Assembly (NCBI GenBank): GCA_030693515.1
Contig: JAUYAK010000006.1
Location: 62,001 to 126,000, forward strand
Direction of reading: 5' to 3'
Source of the DNA: Opitutaceae bacterium
Lineage (GTDB): Bacteria; Verrucomicrobiota; Verrucomicrobiia; Opitutales; Opitutaceae
DNA: 64,000 nt
Position numbers and translations under genes: made by a program. Under the pieces are notes generated by a model. It did no database searches and was not told where the DNA came from. It worked only from the letters and a program-made list of their open reading frames with translations. Below, one piece after another: positions 15,685 to 25,086 of this stretch (its first letter is position 1; every line of letters starts with the position of its first letter).

Positions 15685-17759
15685 CGGCGGGTCCGCAGTA
15701 GCTCGGCGACGAGGTCGTCGGCGCCGTAGATTTTCTTCAAGGCCTCGAGGATGCCTGCGCTATGCACGCTCACCGCGCGCGCCTGGCGGTCCTCGTAGCC
15801 GTAGTCGGCGGAGAGCGACTGGATGTTGCCGTCGAAGATGATGCCGATGAATTCGCCAGCCTTGTTCACCACGGGGCTGCCGCTGTTGCCGCCGATGATG
15901 TCGGGCGTGTGCACGAAGTTGAACGGCACCGAGAGGTCGAGCGCCGCCTTCTTGTCGAGCCAGCGCTGGGGCAGGTCAAAGGGCTCCTTGTTGCCTTGCG
16001 CGGTGTTGCGTTCGTAGAGCCCAGCGAGGGTCGTCAGCGCCGGGATTTTTTTTCCATTCTCCTCGTAGCCGAGCACGGGGCCGTAGCTGAGGCGGAGGGT
16101 GAACGTGGCGTCGGGGTAGTTGCCGGTGCCTTCGACGGCGAAGCGGGCTTTGCCGATCACGGCTTGAGCCTGCTGCTTGATTTCGCCCTGGGCCTCGAGG
16201 GTTTTGCGCAGGGCGCGCGCTTCGCCGTCGATCAAGCGGGCGACCTCAATGAGCGGATCCTTCGCGGCGGTGACGGCGCCTGCGCCGCCGGTGTAGAGTT
16301 TTTTTCGAAATGTGACATCGCGGACCTGCGTGCCGTTGATGAGCTCGGCGGCGCGGGCGCGCGGGGACTTGCCGGCCAGCACAGCCTGCACGAGCGGATC
16401 GGTCGCGCCCAGGGTGGCGACGAAAAACGAGAGCGAGTCGCCGAGCTTCACGATCTCGAGGTCGGCATAGATGGGTTTTTCGGAAAAGAGCTGCTGTTCG
16501 AAGGACTCGCGGCGCGCGTCTGAAAACTCGCGCAGGCGCTCACCATTGGGTTTGGCGCGCTCGTCGCCGGCGCGGAGGAGCGCGCGGGCGTAGCCGAAGG
16601 AATCGGCGTAGAAGGCGCTGGCATTTTCGAGCAGGCGCGTGCGCGTCGCGATGGCGGCGATGGCCTGCTGGGCCTGGGCGATGCGATCGAAGGCGGTGAG
16701 CGCCTCGGTGCCGCCGGCGCGGTCGCGGAGCTGCTGGCGGAAGGCGTTTTCCGCGGCGACCTTGGCGCCGAAGAACCCGGGGTCTTGCAGCGCGGCGAGC
16801 TGGCCGTCGCGGACTTTGCGGGAGTTCTGGATGCCGAAGAGGTCGTCCTTGGCGCGGCGGGCGTTCTCGGCGCTGCGCGCGCCCCAGGCGGTGAGGAGCA
16901 CCTCGCGGCGCTTGAGCAGGGCATCGGTGTAGGGGAGCTGGTTGTCGCGGGCGTATTCCAGCTCGGCGACGGTGAGGAGGCGGCTGGTGTTGCCGGGATG
17001 GCCGGAGACAAAGGAGAGTTCGCCGTCCTGCGCGCCCCGCGCGGACCACGGGAGGAAGTGCGCGGGCCGCACCGGTTGGTCGTTCTCATAGACGCGGAAG
17101 AAGCTCACATCGAGGTTGAATCGCGGATACTCGAAATTGTCCGGGTCGCCGCCGAAGAACGCGGCCTGCTGCTCGGGCGCCCAGACGAGGCGCACGTCGG
17201 TGTATTTCTTGAAACGGTAGAGGTGGTAGGCGCCGCCTTGGTAGAGCGTGACGACGTCGCTGCGGAGGCCGGTTTTATCGAGGGACTCCTTCTCGATCTC
17301 GGCCATGATCTTGCGGCGGGCCTGGGCGGCGTCGCCGCCGCTGGCGGTGGCGGGGATGGCGGCGTTGATGCGCGCCGTAACGTCCTCGATCGACTGGAGG
17401 ACGTTGAGTTCAAGATCGACGCACTTCATTTCCTCGGCGCGGGTCTTGGCGTGGAAGCCGTCGCGGAGATAGTTGTGCGTCTCGCTGCTGAGCTTCTGGA
17501 TGGCGTCGGAGGCGACGTGGTGGTTGGTCACGACGAGGCCGTCGGCCGAGGCGAAGGAGGCGGAGCCGCCGCTGTTGAAGCGGACGGAGGACTTCATGAG
17601 GCGCTCAAGCCAGGCATCGGTAAGCTCGAAGCCGTATTTCTTTTTGATCTGATCGCGCGGTGGAGCGGAGTAGAGCCACATGCCTTCGTCGGCGCGCACA
17701 GGGGCGGCGACGAACACGAGCAACGCGGCGATGGGGAAGAGGAGGCGGCGCAGTTTCAT
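15681..17759 (-). CDS. S46 family dipeptidyl peptidase (DPP7-like)
   Basis: A 692-aa periplasmic serine exopeptidase. The signal peptide covers about 1-23. The mature start DEGMWLYSAPP is typical of S46. The catalytic His lies in VVTNHHVASD (about 80-81) and the Ser in IGGNSGSPVV (about 626). Eighteen residues after that Ser the sequence is FDGN, with Gly at 644. In Porphyromonas gingivalis enzymes this position is Gly in DPP7, which prefers hydrophobic P1, and Arg in DPP11, which prefers acidic P1, so a DPP7-like specificity is inferred. Length is normal for the family. It lies 82 nt after the serine hydrolase gene on the same strand. Confidence 0.92.
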   Translation of the reverse strand: MKLRRLLFPIAALLVFVAAPVRADEGMWLYSAPPRDQIKKKYGFELTDAWLERLMKSSVRFNSGGSASFASADGLVVTNHHVASDAIQKLSSETHNYLRDGFHAKTRAEEMKCVDLELNVLQSIEDVTARINAAIPATASGGDAAQARRKIMAEIEKESLDKTGLRSDVVTLYQGGAYHLYRFKKYTDVRLVWAPEQQAAFFGGDPDNFEYPRFNLDVSFFRVYENDQPVRPAHFLPWSARGAQDGELSFVSGHPGNTSRLLTVAELEYARDNQLPYTDALLKRREVLLTAWGARSAENARRAKDDLFGIQNSRKVRDGQLAALQDPGFFGAKVAAENAFRQQLRDRAGGTEALTAFDRIAQAQQAIAAIATRTRLLENASAFYADSFGYARALLRAGDERAKPNGERLREFSDARRESFEQQLFSEKPIYADLEIVKLGDSLSFFVATLGATDPLVQAVLAGKSPRARAAELINGTQVRDVTFRKKLYTGGAGAVTAAKDPLIEVARLIDGEARALRKTLEAQGEIKQQAQAVIGKARFAVEGTGNYPDATFTLRLSYGPVLGYEENGKKIPALTTLAGLYERNTAQGNKEPFDLPQRWLDKKAALDLSVPFNFVHTPDIIGGNSGSPVVNKAGEFIGIIFDGNIQSLSADYGYEDRQARAVSVHSAGILEALKKIYGADDLVAELLRTRR

Positions 17760-17841
17760 AGGGCGCGGAACCTGTCATAATCGCGCCGCGAGGCCAGCCG
17801 GAAGCGACGAAGCGAGGGACCGGCGCGGTGAATGGAGCCGC

Positions 17842-18885
17842 CTACTTCCGGGCCGCGAGGATTAAGTGCGTGAGCCGGCCGAATTCCGCGGCGCTGACAG
17901 TGTTGCCCGGGCGGTCGGTGTTGACGCGGTGCACGATCACCAGGTTGTAGGCCGGGATGACGAGGACGTAGTGGCCGCCCGCGCCCCGCGCCGAGTAGCT
18001 GCCTTCGGGGAGCTTCACACCGGGGAGGTGGGGGAATTTGTTATGGTCCCGCGCGACCCACCACATGTAGCCGTAGCCATCGGTCGAGTAGAGCGTGGCG
18101 TCCGAATGGTAGCGGACGGTTTCATCCACCCAGTCGGCGGCGACGAGGCGTGAGCCGGCCCATTCTCCGCGCCGGAGCATGAGCAGGCCAAAGCGCGCGA
18201 GGTCGCGCGCCGTGACGCGGAACGGATAGGCGCGATGGATCGATTCGGGGCCGGTGACGTATTTGCCGTCGGCGGGCGAGTAATCCTCCATCCCGATCGG
18301 CTGAGCGATCTCGGCGTGAATGGCGTCAAAGATGCCGCGACCGGTGAGCTGTTCGTAGATCGTGCCGGCGATGTTGAAATCGTAGTTGTTGTAATACCAG
18401 TGCGTGCCGGCGCGCTCGGTGTGCCGGGCGGGCTTCAGTTTCTTCATGCCGGCGCTTTCGTAGAGCGCGTCGTGGTAGATGCCGGAGCGGGCCTTGAGGC
18501 AGTCGCGCACGGTGGCCTTCTTCTCGTCGGCGGTGAGCGGCGGGGTGTCGTCGAGGCGGAGGTCGGCGAGCGTCGCATCAAGGTTGATCGTGCCGGCGCG
18601 GACGGGGCGGCCGTAGAGGGTGGCGAGGAAACTTTTGCGGAGGGAGTGGGTGTTGAACTTGCGGTCCACCTCGCCCAATTGGGTGACGACGATGCCGTCG
18701 TGCACGACCATGACGGCGGCGGTCTTGATCGTGCCGGCGTAGTCGCGGGCGAGCGCGAGCTGCGCGGCGGAGAAGCCGTGGTCCTCGGTGCGCGCGGCGA
18801 TGTCCCACGATTTGCCGGGAAACGCGGCGAACGCGGAGACGGTGAGAACAACGCAAAAGACGAGACCGGCGAGCAGGCGAGGCAT
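17842..18885 (-). CDS. Exported serine hydrolase, beta-lactamase/DD-peptidase-like
   Basis: A 347-aa protein with a signal peptide (about 1-20). It shows class C beta-lactamase/esterase family motifs: SLRK (S-x-x-K, about 81-84) carrying the nucleophile Ser, YNNYD (Y-x-N, about 165-169), and a C-terminal ARGAGGHYV where K-T-G normally stands. These enzymes act on D-alanyl peptides, esters or amides in the periplasm. It starts 21 nt after the D-amino-acid deacylase gene, which makes action on D-amino-acid peptides plausible. 6-aminohexanoate-dimer-hydrolase-like (NylB) enzymes share this architecture and are an alternative. Confidence 0.85.
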   Translation of the reverse strand: MPRLLAGLVFCVVLTVSAFAAFPGKSWDIAARTEDHGFSAAQLALARDYAGTIKTAAVMVVHDGIVVTQLGEVDRKFNTHSLRKSFLATLYGRPVRAGTINLDATLADLRLDDTPPLTADEKKATVRDCLKARSGIYHDALYESAGMKKLKPARHTERAGTHWYYNNYDFNIAGTIYEQLTGRGIFDAIHAEIAQPIGMEDYSPADGKYVTGPESIHRAYPFRVTARDLARFGLLMLRRGEWAGSRLVAADWVDETVRYHSDATLYSTDGYGYMWWVARDHNKFPHLPGVKLPEGSYSARGAGGHYVLVIPAYNLVIVHRVNTDRPGNTVSAAEFGRLTHLILAARK

Positions 18886-18906
18886 GGGGTGGGTGCGCTT
18901 GAGGAA

Positions 18907-20490
18907 CTACTTCGCCGCAGTCGACGTGTGGCGCAGCACGCGGCCCACGCGGGCAGAGGTGAGGTTGCCGCCGTCGATCACGACGGTGCCGTTGACGATG
19001 ACGAACGGGATGCCTTCGGGATATTGATGCGGAGCGGTGAACGTGGAGCGGTCGCGCACCGTTGCGGGATCGAAGATCACCAGATCTGCGTTGGCCCCGG
19101 CGGCGATTACGCCGCGATCCTTGAGGCCGAGGCGGAGAGCCGGGAGCTGCGTCATCTTGTGGATCGCGGTTTCGAGCGTGAGCACCTTTTTCTCCCGGAC
19201 GTAATGGCCGAGCACACGCGGAAACGTGCCATAGGCGCGCGGGTGCGGCATCGCGTCGCCCGGGCGCGAGAGCCGGCCGTCCGAGGCGATCATGGTCTGC
19301 GGATGGCGCATGATGCGCTCGACATCGGCGTCGTCGATCGCGTGGAAGATGCACCCGGCTCCGCCCGCGAGTTCGGCCTCGATCACGAGGTCGGCGCCGT
19401 GGTCCGGTGTGGGCGCGAGGCCGCGCTCGACGCACCAGTCGCGCAGGGTGCGGCCTTCGAGGGCGGGCTGCCAGGTGACGCGCGAGAACTGGATGCGGCT
19501 GATGTCACCGGCCCCGCGGTCGGTGAGGATCGCCTCCTTGATTTCGGCCTTGAGGCGGGCGCTGGTGGTGGGATCGGCGGCGCGGGCCTTGAACTCGGCG
19601 CTGCCGCCGGCGAGAGCCCACGAAGGAATCAGCACCGAGATGCCGGTGTAGCTCGCGGTGTAAGGATACTGGTCGATCATTACGTCCTGCCCGCGCGCGC
19701 GGGCGGCGTCGACTAACGCGAGGGTTTTCACACTCGCGCCCCAGGAGGGCTGGCCAATGACCTTGTGATGCGTGAGCACGACGGGCAGGTGCGCCTGCCG
19801 GCCGATCTCGATGGCCTCCTCGACGGCGGGCAGCAGGCCGAGGCCCTCTTCGCGCAAGTGTGAGGTGTAGATGCCGCCGTGGCGGGCGGCGATGCGGGAG
19901 AGCGCGATGATCTCGTCGATTTTCGCGAAAGTGCCCGGGAGGTATTTGAGGCCGGTGGAAATCCCGAACGCGCCGTCGCGCATGCTTTGCTCGACCATGT
20001 GCTCCATCTGGGCGAGTTCCGCGGCGGTGGGCGCACGGTCCACGAGTTTCATCACTGCGCGTCGGATTGAGTTGTGACCGGCGAGGTAGGCGACGTTGAG
20101 GCCGAGGGGAAGTTTTTCAACGGTCGCCAGGTAGGAGCCAAACGGCCACGGTCCGCCGCCGTCGGGTCCGCCGAGGGCGAGCGTGACGCCCTGGCGCAGC
20201 GCGCTCTCGGCCGCGGGCAGCTCGCGAATCGCCTCCAGGTGCGCGTGGACATCAATGAAGCCGGGCGCGACGGCGAGGCCCGTGGCGTCGATCCGGCGGA
20301 TCGCGGTCGCACCGGCGAGGCTCCCGATGCGGGTGATGGTGCCGCCTTTGACCGCCACATCGGCGCGGCGTGGCGCGGCGCCGGTGCCGTCGTAAACGAG
20401 ACCGCCGCCGATAATCAGATCAAAATCGGCGGCCGCAAGGGCCGGGCCGAAGGCGGCGCCGGCCAGAAGGAACAGGTGCAGAATGCGCAT
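18907..20490 (-). CDS. Exported N-acyl-D-amino-acid deacylase (D-aminoacylase family amidohydrolase)
   Basis: A 527-aa amidohydrolase. A signal peptide (about 1-20, ending ALAAA) places it outside the cytoplasm, unlike many D-aminoacylases. The N-terminal FDLIIGGGLVYDGTGAAPR and VAPGFIDVHAHLEA (H-x-H metal ligands, about 80-83) are family hallmarks. Further metal and substrate elements are TSHLREEG (about 215), LPVVLTHHKVIG (about 239-250) and ASDGRLSRPGDAMPHPRAYG (about 398-417). The enzyme removes acyl groups from N-acyl-D-amino acids. It lies 30 nt downstream of the TonB-dependent receptor gene and 21 nt upstream of the serine hydrolase, so the three are probably co-transcribed. Confidence 0.88.
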   Translation of the reverse strand: MRILHLFLLAGAAFGPALAAADFDLIIGGGLVYDGTGAAPRRADVAVKGGTITRIGSLAGATAIRRIDATGLAVAPGFIDVHAHLEAIRELPAAESALRQGVTLALGGPDGGGPWPFGSYLATVEKLPLGLNVAYLAGHNSIRRAVMKLVDRAPTAAELAQMEHMVEQSMRDGAFGISTGLKYLPGTFAKIDEIIALSRIAARHGGIYTSHLREEGLGLLPAVEEAIEIGRQAHLPVVLTHHKVIGQPSWGASVKTLALVDAARARGQDVMIDQYPYTASYTGISVLIPSWALAGGSAEFKARAADPTTSARLKAEIKEAILTDRGAGDISRIQFSRVTWQPALEGRTLRDWCVERGLAPTPDHGADLVIEAELAGGAGCIFHAIDDADVERIMRHPQTMIASDGRLSRPGDAMPHPRAYGTFPRVLGHYVREKKVLTLETAIHKMTQLPALRLGLKDRGVIAAGANADLVIFDPATVRDRSTFTAPHQYPEGIPFVIVNGTVVIDGGNLTSARVGRVLRHTSTAAK

Positions 20491-20520
20491 GGGAAGATTT
20501 GCATCCGCCCGCGGGGGAAA

Positions 20521-23500
20521 TCACCAGACCTTCGTAATCTGCAATACGAATTGCTGGCCGCGAGGATTCGCCGTGCCGGTTTGGAAGCCCGAATTTTCAT
20601 CGGCCCAAGCCGGGGGTTTGTCGAAGACGTTGTTGATGCTCGCCTGCACCGTGGTGTTGCGCAGCTGCCTGATGCGGTGGGCCCGGTCGAAGCGGTAGCT
20701 CACGCTGAAGTTGTGCAGGATCGTGGGGTCGACCACGAGTTGGAAGCTGGTGACGCCCGCGAGGCTGGTGTAGCGCGTGATGTAGCTGGGTTGGCCGAGG
20801 GCGATGTATTGCGATTCGGTGACCGTGGCGCTCGTGTCCCGGAATTTGCCCCAGTAGAAGGTATACCAGTTGGCCGACCAGTTGCCTTTGCGCCAGCGCA
20901 GCGTGGTATTGAAGCGCCAGTTGGGCGTGCCGTTTTGGCCGATATCGCTGAACACGGGCAGGTCCACGCTGATGTCGATGTCTTCCTTGTGGCGATAGGT
21001 GGCCTCCCCAGTGAAGGAAAAGTCGCCGAAGGTTTGTGAGCGCGGCAGTTTGTAGGTGATCCCCAAATCGAGGCCGTCGAGGTCGCGGCCCCGGGTGTTG
21101 GTATAGTCCTGGTCGAGGTTGATGACGCTGCCGACGACGGCGCGCTGATCGGCCGGGGAACGGTTGGCGTTATAGGTGTTGAAAAAAGCGATGTCGTCGG
21201 GGGTCACGGCATTGCGCCGGACGGCGGAGATGCCCTTGTAGGCGGACGTGCCGCTGCCGAGGTTGATGCTGCCGATGGGCGTGCCGGCCGCGAGTTGTCG
21301 CTGCGTCTCCGCGATCAGGATATCGCGGTCGAGGCGAAGCTGGGAATTGCCGCTCGTGATGGAAATCGTGTTGTTTTGATTGATCTTATAGGCATCGACC
21401 GTGAACGACAGGCCCTTGACGAACGGCACATCGACGACGACGCCCGCCGTGTAGTTGATGGCTTCTTCGGGGGTGAGCTTTTCGTTGCCCGAGCGAAACA
21501 CCGTGCGACCGGTTGAGCCATCCAGCCCCAGGCCGGTGACGGTCGAGCGGTAAACGTCGGTGATGCCGCTGGCGATCACTTGGCGGCGCGGGAGATTGGT
21601 CTGGACCAGATTAGGAGCCTTGAAGGACTCGTTGGCCGAAGCCCGGAATTTCAGCCACTTCACGGGCGAATAGCCGAGGCTGGCCTTGGGTTTGACGGCG
21701 TCGCCGAAGGTCGGAAAGCGCTCGCCGCGCACGGCCAGCGTGAGATCGAGCGAGCGCGCGAAGCGAAGGTCATTCCGGGGCGTGACGATCGGCCAGTAGA
21801 CCTCGGCGAAGACGGAGTAGACCTTGCGGTTCGATTTCTGATTATCGTTGGGACTCAGGCCGACGAAGTCGTTGTCCCCTTTGGTCAGAAACGGGTTGGG
21901 ATCGTTGTCCGGATTCGGTCCAGCGTAGGGCGGGGTCACGAACTTATAGCCCTCGTGCCGGACTTCGACGCCGCCGGCGACGAAGAGGTCGTTGCCCCAG
22001 AGTTCCCAGAGCCTGCCGTCCACTTTGAGGTCGAGCACGCCGACTTGGGTCCAGCCTGCGCGTTTGTAGTTGTCGGTCATGCCATCGACCACGGTGCGGT
22101 TATTGGTAAAGGGGCGGTCGAGCACCATCTGGTTGAGGGTGGCGTCACGCTTGAAGGTGTAGCCAAAGGGATTGAAGGCCTTCGCGGGATCGCTGCTGAG
22201 CAGGGCCTCCCGGAGCTTGGATTCGCGGATGTTGTTATACTCGGCGTCCTGGGTGTGGGCGGCGCCCCAGAGGAGGCCGGTGTCCCAGTTCCAGCTGCGG
22301 CCCAACAAGTCCATCTTGCCACGCAGGCCCGCGACCCCGCGGTAGGAGGTGCTTTCCACCTTGATGACGCGCGGCCGAAAGTCCCGGACCGGGGTCATAT
22401 CGACGATGCGGACGCCCCCGGGGGCGGCATTGAAGCGCGGAGTGCCATCGGCGTTGGGCGCCCCGCCCACGGCATAGAACCGGGAGCCAAAGGGATTGTA
22501 GGGATTATCGATGCCCGCGTAGAGTCCGTTGTCGTTGGCGGAGTTCATCCCGATGGGGGCGCGTTGGGAATCGGACTTGGCGTAGTAGAACAGCGCCTCG
22601 CCATAGGCGGTCAGGCGCGCATTGATCCTGTGGTCGCCGACGATTCCCACGTTGAACCGATGGCTCTTGGGGATGAGCATCGTGAACTGGTTGTTGTTTT
22701 GGTAATAGTCGTTCTCGACGCTGTCCACCGCCCGGGAGGGGGTCGTTTGCCGGAAGCCGGTTTCGCCGGTGGCGAGGGGCACCACGAAAAAGAGGCCCGC
22801 GGTCGAAAGGCTGGCACCCAGGCCAGGCGTAGTTGACGTGCTAATGCCGAGGTTGGAGGCGGGGCGGGCGCCGGTGAAGTTGCCGCTGCTGTCCAAGGTG
22901 CCGCGGGCAAAATTTCCCATGCTCGAAACGGTCGTGCTGGAGTTGTTGAATTGGGTGCTGCGCAGCGTGGTGGTGGCGCCGGTGACGATGTCGGTCGACG
23001 TGAAGGGCAGGCCGTTCCAAGGGGCGGGCAGCTTGCGGATGCGGCGGATGTCGTCGTTTGAGGAGAACCAGCGGTCCCGGGCCGCCAGACCCTCGCGATT
23101 GATGTAATGCAAGCCGACCGAGATGCGGGTCTTGCCGCCGTTGAGTTTGGCGCTGCCCCAGGTGAACGTATTTTGATACTCGCCGCCGCCGCCACGCAGG
23201 GTCGCGGAGCCGCGGAAGCTGGTCCGCAGGCCGTCGAAGCCCGGCGTGACGAGATAATTGACCACGCCGGCGGCGGCCTCGGAGCCATAGATGGCGGAGG
23301 CGCCGTCCCGGAGCAGTTCGACACGACTGGCGAAAGCACCAGGCAGCGAGTTGCCATTGGGGGTGAACGAGGGCGTGCCATTCTCCGAAGCCGAGATCGG
23401 GTGGGCCGGCATGCGGCGGCCATTGACCAGCGTCAGTGTGCTGCCCGAGCCGAGGCCGCGGAGGTCGATGCCCACATTGTCGCCACGGGCGCTCTGGCCG

Positions 23501-23799
23501 GCGCTGTTGGTCTCATTGAGAATGGGAGGGTTGGCCATGGTCACCGTTTCAAACAAGTCGGCTGGCGTGGTGACGCCACGGGCGGCGAAATCCTCGGGTT
23601 CGAAAATGGTGACGGGCAGGGCCGTCTCAGCGTCAACACGGCGGATGTTGGAGCCTGTCACCGTGAAGGCCTCGAGAGCGACGGGCGCACTTGAGCCGGT
23701 GGGGTTGGCGGCGGGTGCGGTGGCCGCGAGGAGCAGACCGGTCGCGACGACTAAGGTTTTTCGGGCAATGCGGAACAACGGATGGGGAGGTAGTTTCAT
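20521..23799 (-). CDS. TonB-dependent outer-membrane receptor
   Basis: A 1092-aa receptor. The signal peptide spans about 1-31. A TonB-box-like segment ALEAFTVTGSNIRRV follows (about 41-55), then the plug domain (about 55-190) with GDNVGIDLRGLGSGSTLTLV and VELLRDGASAIYGSEAAAGV. The rest is a 22-strand-type barrel ending in an aromatic residue (QFVLQITKVW), as outer-membrane insertion requires. It imports a scarce substrate by TonB energy. There is no carboxypeptidase-like N-terminal domain. It lies 104 nt after a LacI-type regulator and 30 nt before the D-amino-acid deacylase, so its ligand may contain N-acylated or D-amino acids; that is inference. Confidence 0.92.
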   Translation of the reverse strand: MKLPPHPLFRIARKTLVVATGLLLAATAPAANPTGSSAPVALEAFTVTGSNIRRVDAETALPVTIFEPEDFAARGVTTPADLFETVTMANPPILNETNSAGQSARGDNVGIDLRGLGSGSTLTLVNGRRMPAHPISASENGTPSFTPNGNSLPGAFASRVELLRDGASAIYGSEAAAGVVNYLVTPGFDGLRTSFRGSATLRGGGGEYQNTFTWGSAKLNGGKTRISVGLHYINREGLAARDRWFSSNDDIRRIRKLPAPWNGLPFTSTDIVTGATTTLRSTQFNNSSTTVSSMGNFARGTLDSSGNFTGARPASNLGISTSTTPGLGASLSTAGLFFVVPLATGETGFRQTTPSRAVDSVENDYYQNNNQFTMLIPKSHRFNVGIVGDHRINARLTAYGEALFYYAKSDSQRAPIGMNSANDNGLYAGIDNPYNPFGSRFYAVGGAPNADGTPRFNAAPGGVRIVDMTPVRDFRPRVIKVESTSYRGVAGLRGKMDLLGRSWNWDTGLLWGAAHTQDAEYNNIRESKLREALLSSDPAKAFNPFGYTFKRDATLNQMVLDRPFTNNRTVVDGMTDNYKRAGWTQVGVLDLKVDGRLWELWGNDLFVAGGVEVRHEGYKFVTPPYAGPNPDNDPNPFLTKGDNDFVGLSPNDNQKSNRKVYSVFAEVYWPIVTPRNDLRFARSLDLTLAVRGERFPTFGDAVKPKASLGYSPVKWLKFRASANESFKAPNLVQTNLPRRQVIASGITDVYRSTVTGLGLDGSTGRTVFRSGNEKLTPEEAINYTAGVVVDVPFVKGLSFTVDAYKINQNNTISITSGNSQLRLDRDILIAETQRQLAAGTPIGSINLGSGTSAYKGISAVRRNAVTPDDIAFFNTYNANRSPADQRAVVGSVINLDQDYTNTRGRDLDGLDLGITYKLPRSQTFGDFSFTGEATYRHKEDIDISVDLPVFSDIGQNGTPNWRFNTTLRWRKGNWSANWYTFYWGKFRDTSATVTESQYIALGQPSYITRYTSLAGVTSFQLVVDPTILHNFSVSYRFDRAHRIRQLRNTTVQASINNVFDKPPAWADENSGFQTGTANPRGQQFVLQITKVW

Positions 23800-23903
23800 G
23801 GCGGTGGTGTTGGCAGGTGGCCGGGACGTGGGGTCCTCCCGGCATTCGGCACCGCTCCATCAGCGCGCCATGCGCCAGAGCGGCAACGAGATTACGGTCA
23901 TAA

Positions 23904-24980
23904 TCATGAACGACGGCGCGGGGTGGGGTGGGGCGCGGGGCCGCTGGTGTCGCGCCGCACCAGTTCGGACGGCAGCACGATCTCGCGCAACCCGCCCCCC
24001 TCGGGGGGATGGCCTTGCGCGAGAATCAGCTCGGCGGCACGGAGGCCGAACATCTCCGGCGCCGCCGCGGCACTCGTGATGTGGGGCCGCTCCTCGGTGC
24101 AGACTCCGGTCATGTCGAACGCCGCGACGCTCAGGTCACGCGGCACATGCAGCCCGCGCTGGAAGATTAGGTTCATGGCGGCGCGCGCCATCATGGCGTT
24201 GAAGCAGATGAGGGCGGTGGGCGGGCGCCGGCGGTTGCGGTCCAGCAGGTCCGCCGCGGCTTCGTGGCCATGGTGGCGGTCGGCCTCGGGCCCCACCGCT
24301 TCATAGCGTGGCTCGAGGACGAGGCCGCGCCGGTCCAGGGCTTGCACCAACGCGTCCCGATGGCGCGCCAAGCTGCCGGCGCTGTGACCGCTGCCGATCC
24401 ACGCGAAGCGGCGATGGCCAAGCCGGTGCAGATGCTCCACGAGCAGTTCTCCCGATTGGGCAAAGTCTGACAGCATGGAATGGGCGAGGCCGGGATGCCG
24501 CCCAGAGATCACCACCATGGGCTTCCCGCATCCGGCCACACTTTGCATGAACTCGCGCTGCACCTCGCCCATCAGCACCAGCCCGAGCATCAATTTCTGG
24601 CGCCGCATCACCGCGGCGAGTTCCATGGGATCAATGTCACTCTCCGTGCCGATGAACACGGTGCGCACGTTGTTGCGCGCCAGATGGCGGTGCAGACCCT
24701 CGTGCGCATGCTGGAAGATGTGGCTCTCGGAGGTGAGCCGCAGCGGCGAGCGCAGGATGTATCCGACCATCCGGGTCGCGACCGCGTCGGCGACGAACAA
24801 ATCGAGGTCGATGCCACGCGGCCGGTAGCCCTGTTCCCGCGCGTGGCGCCACACGGCGCGGACCGTGGCGTCGGGGATGCCGGCGTGGGAACCGTTCAGC
24901 ACCTTGGAGACCAGCGACTGGGAAAACCCGAGGTCGGCGGCGATCCGTTGCTGCGAGATGAGTTTGGCGCGATGCGGCAC
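23904..24980 (-). CDS. LacI-family transcriptional regulator
   Basis: A 358-aa regulator. The N-terminal helix-turn-helix and hinge helix are clear: ISQQRIAADLGFSQSLVSKV (about 8-27), then LNGSHAGIPDATVRAV. A periplasmic-binding-protein-like effector domain fills residues about 70-340, including VGYILRSPLRL, RRFAWIGSGHSAGS and the late SEL..R motif. LacI regulators bind a small ligand, classically a sugar. The gene precedes the TonB-dependent receptor on the same strand and is divergent from the M16 protease (106 nt between starts). It probably controls the receptor operon and perhaps itself. The hinge lacks the canonical SxxTVSR order (QSLVSKV here). Confidence 0.9.
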   Translation of the reverse strand: MPHRAKLISQQRIAADLGFSQSLVSKVLNGSHAGIPDATVRAVWRHAREQGYRPRGIDLDLFVADAVATRMVGYILRSPLRLTSESHIFQHAHEGLHRHLARNNVRTVFIGTESDIDPMELAAVMRRQKLMLGLVLMGEVQREFMQSVAGCGKPMVVISGRHPGLAHSMLSDFAQSGELLVEHLHRLGHRRFAWIGSGHSAGSLARHRDALVQALDRRGLVLEPRYEAVGPEADRHHGHEAAADLLDRNRRRPPTALICFNAMMARAAMNLIFQRGLHVPRDLSVAAFDMTGVCTEERPHITSAAAAPEMFGLRAAELILAQGHPPEGGGLREIVLPSELVRRDTSGPAPHPTPRRRS

Positions 24981-25086
24981 GGGGAGTGGGGTGTGCCCAG
25001 TCTCCGGCGACGACGCGGCGAGTCAATCGGCGGGCGCAGCGCAGGGTTGAACTCCGCGCGAGTTTGCGCACGGTGGCGCCCTCGCG

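Noticed and set aside
23891-23904. ATTA-CGGTCA-TAAT as a possible LacI-type operator
   Set aside because: It overlaps the end of the regulator gene, has only 4-bp arms and lacks the central CG symmetry of LacI-family operators.
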